50,297 nt of DNA from a virus. Location of the stretch: IMG/VR virus record IMGVR_UViG_3300040806_002587, positions 1 through 50,297 of that record. The stretch is one strand, 5' to 3'. Both the position numbers and the translations under genes were made by a program. Under the pieces are notes generated by a model, which saw only the letters and a list, made by a program, of their open reading frames with translations, was not told where the DNA came from and ran no database searches. This document shows, piece by piece, positions 46,625 through 50,297 of this stretch (position 1 is the stretch's first letter; each line of letters begins with the position of its first letter).

Positions 46625-48888
46625 TGTCTGAAATAGAAAAAAATATAGCATTTAGAATCAAGCAACAGTTTCCCGGCATTTATCGTGAAGATGGCGCGGA
46701 ACTTATCCAATTAGTTGAAGATTATTACAGGTTCCTTGAAACTGAAACAAATAATGCGACGTATAATTCTCGTCGTATGTTTGAATACCGTGATATTACA
46801 ACAACTATTCAGGAAATGCTGGTATTTTTTCAAAAGACATTCCTACAAGATCTGCCTCTTATGCCAAATGCCGAGGTACGGTTTATTGTAAAAAATATCC
46901 TTGATCTGTACCGAGCAAAAGGTACTGAAGGTGGCATTAAGTTATTCTTTAGAATATTTTATGCCGAGAATGCAAAGGTTGAATATCCCGCAAAGTATAT
47001 GTTTAAAGTATCAGACTCTCAATGGAAGAATGGTACTTATCTACAAATGATCCCAAATAATGGTAGCTTTACAAGTGCCGAAGGATTAGTATATTCTTAT
47101 TCTGATGTTATTAATAAAAACATTCGTGGTGCCGTATCAGGTGCTAAAGCGGTTGTTGATAAAATTAACTTTATTCTATTAAACAAAACAATCCTTCCTA
47201 TTGTTTATATCAATAATCCAAAAGGACAGTTTCAAAAATACGATGACATTGTTGCTAAAATTAACGGTGAAGAAGTTTCATTCGGTCGTGTTAACGGGTC
47301 ACTTTCCGATATTGAAATTGATGCACTTTATGGCGGGACAGAAGGAAATTTAGTAGGACAGTTATATAATGTAGAAAGCAATCTTGGTGTTGCTGGTAAA
47401 GTTATTGTTACTGAAGTTTCTGATATCGGAAAAGGTGAAATACAATATAACTTAACTGACGGCGGTTGGGGTTATACAATTGCAGGCACGAGCCTGTTAG
47501 TTTCAGATCAAGTTATTGTTTTACCAAACCCAGATTTAGATTTTATTGTAGGTGAAACACTTACCGATACTGCATCAAACGTTGGTACTGTTACAGGTCA
47601 AAATTCAAACGCGGTTGGTGTAAGAATGAACCCGGGTGACAGTTTTGATATATCAAGAGAAATCGGAACAAACGATAGAGCAATTAATTTTAATCTTCCT
47701 GGTGTTCTTACAGTTTCTGCTAAAAACTCAACATCTCCTGGACCAATCCTACCTGAAAATAACACACCTGCAACCGATGTTCAAGTTGGGTCATTGTCAA
47801 ATATAGAAACAGCTAATCTGATTACTGATATTATTGGTGACTTTACGAATGTTTTAATTAATAGTACAAATTATAATACCGTACCACCTGCACTACAACC
47901 AATGTCAGGTACTGCCGATCCCGTAACATTAGCAACACCAATTAATCAGGCGTTTGCGCTTCAAGCATTTGAAATGGGAACGATTAACGAATTTATCAAC
48001 ATTAACCCAGGTGAAGGTTATACCAATGATGCGTTTGCAATCATCCGAGATTACACAACAAATATCTTTGATAGGTTTGAACAGATTATTTCTTTTACTA
48101 CATTTGGTTCAGGGTTTTCAGTCGGTGATACAATTACACAAGCAGTTTCAGGTGTGAGTGGAATTATTACTGGTATTAATTCTCAAAAGTCATATCTTAA
48201 TGTGAGAGCATATTCGTATTACGGTTTTGATAGCACAAATGTTATTACTCATAAAGGTAACACCTATACGCCACTTGTAGTATACCGCGATTATGATTCA
48301 GAAAAAGCTGGTGAAAACGCCGACATGGAAACTGAAACATTTTTCACAAGAGGTAGAATTACCGCGGTTGATGTTTATAATTCAGGCCTTGGATATGTTG
48401 ATAATGAGTCTGTCTTTATCACAGATGATGACGGCGCGATTCAAGCAAAAGGTACAGCATCAGCAAGAACTCAAGGTACAACATCAGGTTTCTGGGCTGA
48501 AAAGAATTCACACTTAAATGGTTATGAACAAAATCAAGCAGGTACTTTAAAATACTTTGACTCATCAATGCGTTTGCAAGATTCAGATTATTACCAAGAA
48601 TATTCATATGAGATCCAATCTGTTGTATCAAGGGAAACATATGAAGAACCACTAAGAAACAGTGTCCACCTTGCCGGGACAAAAATGTTTGATAAGTTTT
48701 CATGGCAAAAAGAATTTAGTGCAGTGGTAACACACCGCTTTGGGTTTAACATTACTGAAGATTATATACCAGGCGGTGATCCTGTTGTTGGCCCGGGTCA
48801 AATTGTTGGGGATCAAAGCATTCGAGTTGATAGCGCGGTACTAACAGCAGACAATGGTGTAATAACAGTTGACATAGTTAACGGATAA
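46624..48888 (+). CDS. Baseplate wedge / virion protein, gp7 position (754 aa)
   Basis: The N-terminus is helical ('IKQQFPGIYREDGAELIQLV', 'VEDYYRFLETETNN') and contains a 'FIVKNILDLYRAKGTEGGIK' helix, a pattern found in structural proteins that follow gp6 in marine T4-like phages. The remainder is long, beta-rich and repetitive. T4 gp7 (1032 aa) holds the same position, so gp7 is the best name by order. Sequence evidence for gp7 itself is weak. Confidence 0.6.
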   Translation: MSEIEKNIAFRIKQQFPGIYREDGAELIQLVEDYYRFLETETNNATYNSRRMFEYRDITTTIQEMLVFFQKTFLQDLPLMPNAEVRFIVKNILDLYRAKGTEGGIKLFFRIFYAENAKVEYPAKYMFKVSDSQWKNGTYLQMIPNNGSFTSAEGLVYSYSDVINKNIRGAVSGAKAVVDKINFILLNKTILPIVYINNPKGQFQKYDDIVAKINGEEVSFGRVNGSLSDIEIDALYGGTEGNLVGQLYNVESNLGVAGKVIVTEVSDIGKGEIQYNLTDGGWGYTIAGTSLLVSDQVIVLPNPDLDFIVGETLTDTASNVGTVTGQNSNAVGVRMNPGDSFDISREIGTNDRAINFNLPGVLTVSAKNSTSPGPILPENNTPATDVQVGSLSNIETANLITDIIGDFTNVLINSTNYNTVPPALQPMSGTADPVTLATPINQAFALQAFEMGTINEFININPGEGYTNDAFAIIRDYTTNIFDRFEQIISFTTFGSGFSVGDTITQAVSGVSGIITGINSQKSYLNVRAYSYYGFDSTNVITHKGNTYTPLVVYRDYDSEKAGENADMETETFFTRGRITAVDVYNSGLGYVDNESVFITDDDGAIQAKGTASARTQGTTSGFWAEKNSHLNGYEQNQAGTLKYFDSSMRLQDSDYYQEYSYEIQSVVSRETYEEPLRNSVHLAGTKMFDKFSWQKEFSAVVTHRFGFNITEDYIPGGDPVVGPGQIVGDQSIRVDSAVLTADNGVITVDIVNG

Positions 48889-48891
48889 ATA
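48884..48891 (+). promoter_or_regulatory. Possible late promoter GATAAATA
   Basis: GATAAATA has one mismatch to the late consensus and overlaps the upstream stop. The next gene starts 23 nt later with AGGAG at about 48904. It may boost the fibre-like gene relative to the long upstream operon. Confidence 0.4.
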
Positions 48892-48914
48892 GCATAAAGC
48901 TATAGGAGATAGAG

Positions 48915-49844
48915 ATGGTCAAGCAAATTATCGGCGTCGGCGCAAGCGCCAATGACGGAACAGGTGATATTTTAAGGACCGCGTTCCAAAAAACTAATAG
49001 CAACTTTACTGAGTTATATGATGGACTGGGTGATATTGTTGTCCCAACATCATTAACAGGGTTGGGTATTACTGACGGAACAAACGGCCAAGTATTAACA
49101 ACAAACGGCGGTGCAAATTTCACGTTCCAAACATTGGGACTTTTGAGTTTAGGTATTACCGACGGAACAGCAAACCAAGTACTTTCCACGGATGGAAACG
49201 GAACATTTACATTCGTTAACCAAACAGGTGGTGGCGGTTCAACTTATACTGACTCTGATGCAATTGCCGCGGTCGTTGGTGCTGATTTGGATATGGGCGG
49301 GAACAAAGTATTATTTGGTAACGTCTATGATGCGGTAAATGATTTACCAAATGCAAGTTCATACCACGGTATGTTTGCTCACGTACACGGAACAGGCGCA
49401 GCATACTATGCTCATGCCGGTGCGTGGGTTGAACTCGCAAATGCTGAAGATCTTGGTGGTGGCGGTAGTTCACTACAAACAAGAACAACAAAAGCTGCAA
49501 CGGCATCATCACTTGCAAATGAAGCAACAACAAATTTAACTATAAGTGGATTTAAAGGCTATGCATTATACTCAATTGAAACATCTCACGCGGCATGGGT
49601 TAGATTATATATCGACACGACTGCGCGTGCATCAGATTCATCTAGAACTATCAATACCGATCCTGCACCAGATGCTGGGGTTATTGCCGAGGTAATTACA
49701 ACCGGGGGACAGAAAGTAGATTTTGGCCCTGCAGTTATTGGTTATTGTTCAACAGGTACAGATATCTATGCCACGGTTACAAACAAATCAGGTGGTACTG
49801 AAAATGTCGCAGTTACATTAACTGTTCTTCAATTGGAGAGTTAA
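48915..49844 (+). CDS. Virion structural / fibre-like protein (309 aa)
   Basis: The N-terminus 'IGVGASANDGTGDILRTAFQ' and 'KTNSNFTELYDGLGD' is a common phage appendage start seen on many tail-fibre and structural proteins. Thr/Gly-rich repeats 'LGITDGTNGQVLTTNGG' and 'LGITDGTANQVLSTDGNG' follow, then a beta-rich C-terminus that could be a receptor-binding head. AGGAG lies about 8 nt upstream. A short-fibre or collar role is plausible by position; not assigned. Confidence 0.7.
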   Translation: MVKQIIGVGASANDGTGDILRTAFQKTNSNFTELYDGLGDIVVPTSLTGLGITDGTNGQVLTTNGGANFTFQTLGLLSLGITDGTANQVLSTDGNGTFTFVNQTGGGGSTYTDSDAIAAVVGADLDMGGNKVLFGNVYDAVNDLPNASSYHGMFAHVHGTGAAYYAHAGAWVELANAEDLGGGGSSLQTRTTKAATASSLANEATTNLTISGFKGYALYSIETSHAAWVRLYIDTTARASDSSRTINTDPAPDAGVIAEVITTGGQKVDFGPAVIGYCSTGTDIYATVTNKSGGTENVAVTLTVLQLES

Positions 49845-49848
49845 GAAT

Positions 49849-50297
49849 ATGAAAGAGTGGATTATCACGCTTCATAATAAAGAAGACCTTGAAGATTTCT
49901 ATAATGATATGGAAACGCCAGGAGGTAAACTTTATATTCCTGGGCGCGCTGTTGAGTGCACTGATAAAAGGCCAATTAGTCGGAACACGCATTATATGCT
50001 TGAAGATGATGAAGTTGATTTGATCCGACAAGATCCAAGAGTTTGGGATCTCGACTTAAAAGAATTGATTGACTTTACAACAAAACCAGCATATAAAATT
50101 ACTAACGGTGATTTTGACAAGGACTCTAGTCGTGATAGTGGTGACACTAACTGGGGTTTGCTACGGCACGTTGAAGAATTGAATAGAAGCAATTGGGGTG
50201 ATCCTGGGACAAGCCTTGTAGTTGATGATGTAGAAATTACTTCCTCAGGTAAAAATGTTGATGTTGTAATTGTAGATGGACATATTGATCCTGCGCA
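49849..50297 (+). CDS. Subtilase-like virion protein, partial (runs off right edge)
   Basis: The start is ATG 49849, with TTGGAGAG about 8 nt upstream. The 149 visible residues have 'GGKLYIPGRAVECTDKRPIS' and 'NTHYMLEDDEVDLIRQDPRV', then end with 'NVDVVIVDGHIDPA', which is the Asp-containing strand motif (VDGH; usual D-[ST/D]-G) of subtilisin-like S8 proteases. The catalytic His and Ser would lie beyond the window. Such putative proteases are known in marine T4-like virions. Whether it is active cannot be seen here. Confidence 0.65.
   Translation, partial: MKEWIITLHNKEDLEDFYNDMETPGGKLYIPGRAVECTDKRPISRNTHYMLEDDEVDLIRQDPRVWDLDLKELIDFTTKPAYKITNGDFDKDSSRDSGDTNWGLLRHVEELNRSNWGDPGTSLVVDDVEITSSGKNVDVVIVDGHIDPA

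Noticed and set aside
49216-49533. Long minus-strand frame rich in His, Arg and Gln within the fibre-like gene
   Set aside because: It is antisense to a well-supported gene with a ribosome site, and its composition is that of a shadow frame.

Overview
This window reads as about 50 kb from the genome of a T4-like contractile-tailed phage (myovirus) of the marine type. The evidence is the T4-ordered clamp and clamp-loader block (gp45, gp44, gp62, RegA), DexA, a gp42-like dCMP hydroxymethylase, dCMP deaminase, dUTPase, Hsp20, and a long baseplate block (gp54, gp26, gp51-like, gp48, gp53, gp27-like, gp5-like, gp25, gp6). The DNA is AT-rich by eye and packed, with frequent ATGA and TAATG gene overlaps. 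I see no tRNA, insertion sequence, CRISPR array, photosynthesis gene or integration function. The host cannot be read from the sequence; a marine proteobacterium is a guess from the gene set.

Layout. (1) 1-9.3 kb: a left-edge EF-hand membrane protein on the minus strand, a palindromic late-promoter box, two tandem copies of a small gene plus fibre-like gene, a paralogous pair of small proteins, then two radical SAM proteins, a glycosyltransferase, a methyltransferase-like protein and a two-domain glycosyltransferase. (2) 9.3-13.2 kb, minus strand: an accessory cassette of an ATP-grasp enzyme, a SnoaL-like protein, a cupin-like oxygenase candidate, a sulfotransferase-like fragment, an Asp/Asn-hydroxylase-like oxygenase and an FG-GAP propeller protein. 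(3) 13.4-17.7 kb: early genes behind near-identical sigma70-type promoters, many of them very small. (4) 15.5-25.9 kb: nucleotide and DNA-modification genes: a dATP/dGTP diphosphohydrolase-like protein, a nuclease-like protein, the gp42-like hydroxymethylase, a complete beta-ketoacyl synthase, dCMP deaminase, an adenine methyltransferase-like protein, a nucleotidyltransferase-kinase fusion, a HAD phosphatase, a GT-B glycosyltransferase resembling T4 beta-glucosyltransferase, a C5-cytosine methyltransferase, DexA and a GT-A glycosyltransferase. (5) 25.9-31.8 kb: the replication core, RegA, dUTPase, Hsp20 with a possible RNA thermometer, and small host-interaction genes ending in a strong terminator. 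(6) 31.8-50.3 kb: another glycosyltransferase-like gene and the tail/baseplate genes on diverging strands, ending in a subtilase-like gene cut by the right edge.

How the parts may work together (inference). Early sigma70 promoters would start takeover and replication genes, and TATAAATA late promoters would drive the virion genes. The HMase, deaminase and GT-B genes suggest synthesis and glycosylation of 5-hydroxymethylcytosine, with a phage-made activated sugar supplied by the nucleotidyltransferase-kinase and phosphatase. The beta-ketoacyl synthase inside this block has no obvious T4 counterpart. The radical SAM, glycosyltransferase and oxygenase cassettes around the fibre and propeller genes may modify virion surface proteins. 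The clearest new mechanism is a T_TTT_TTT slippery site at the gp26/gp51 junction that would make a -1 frameshift fusion just before the tape-measure-like gene.
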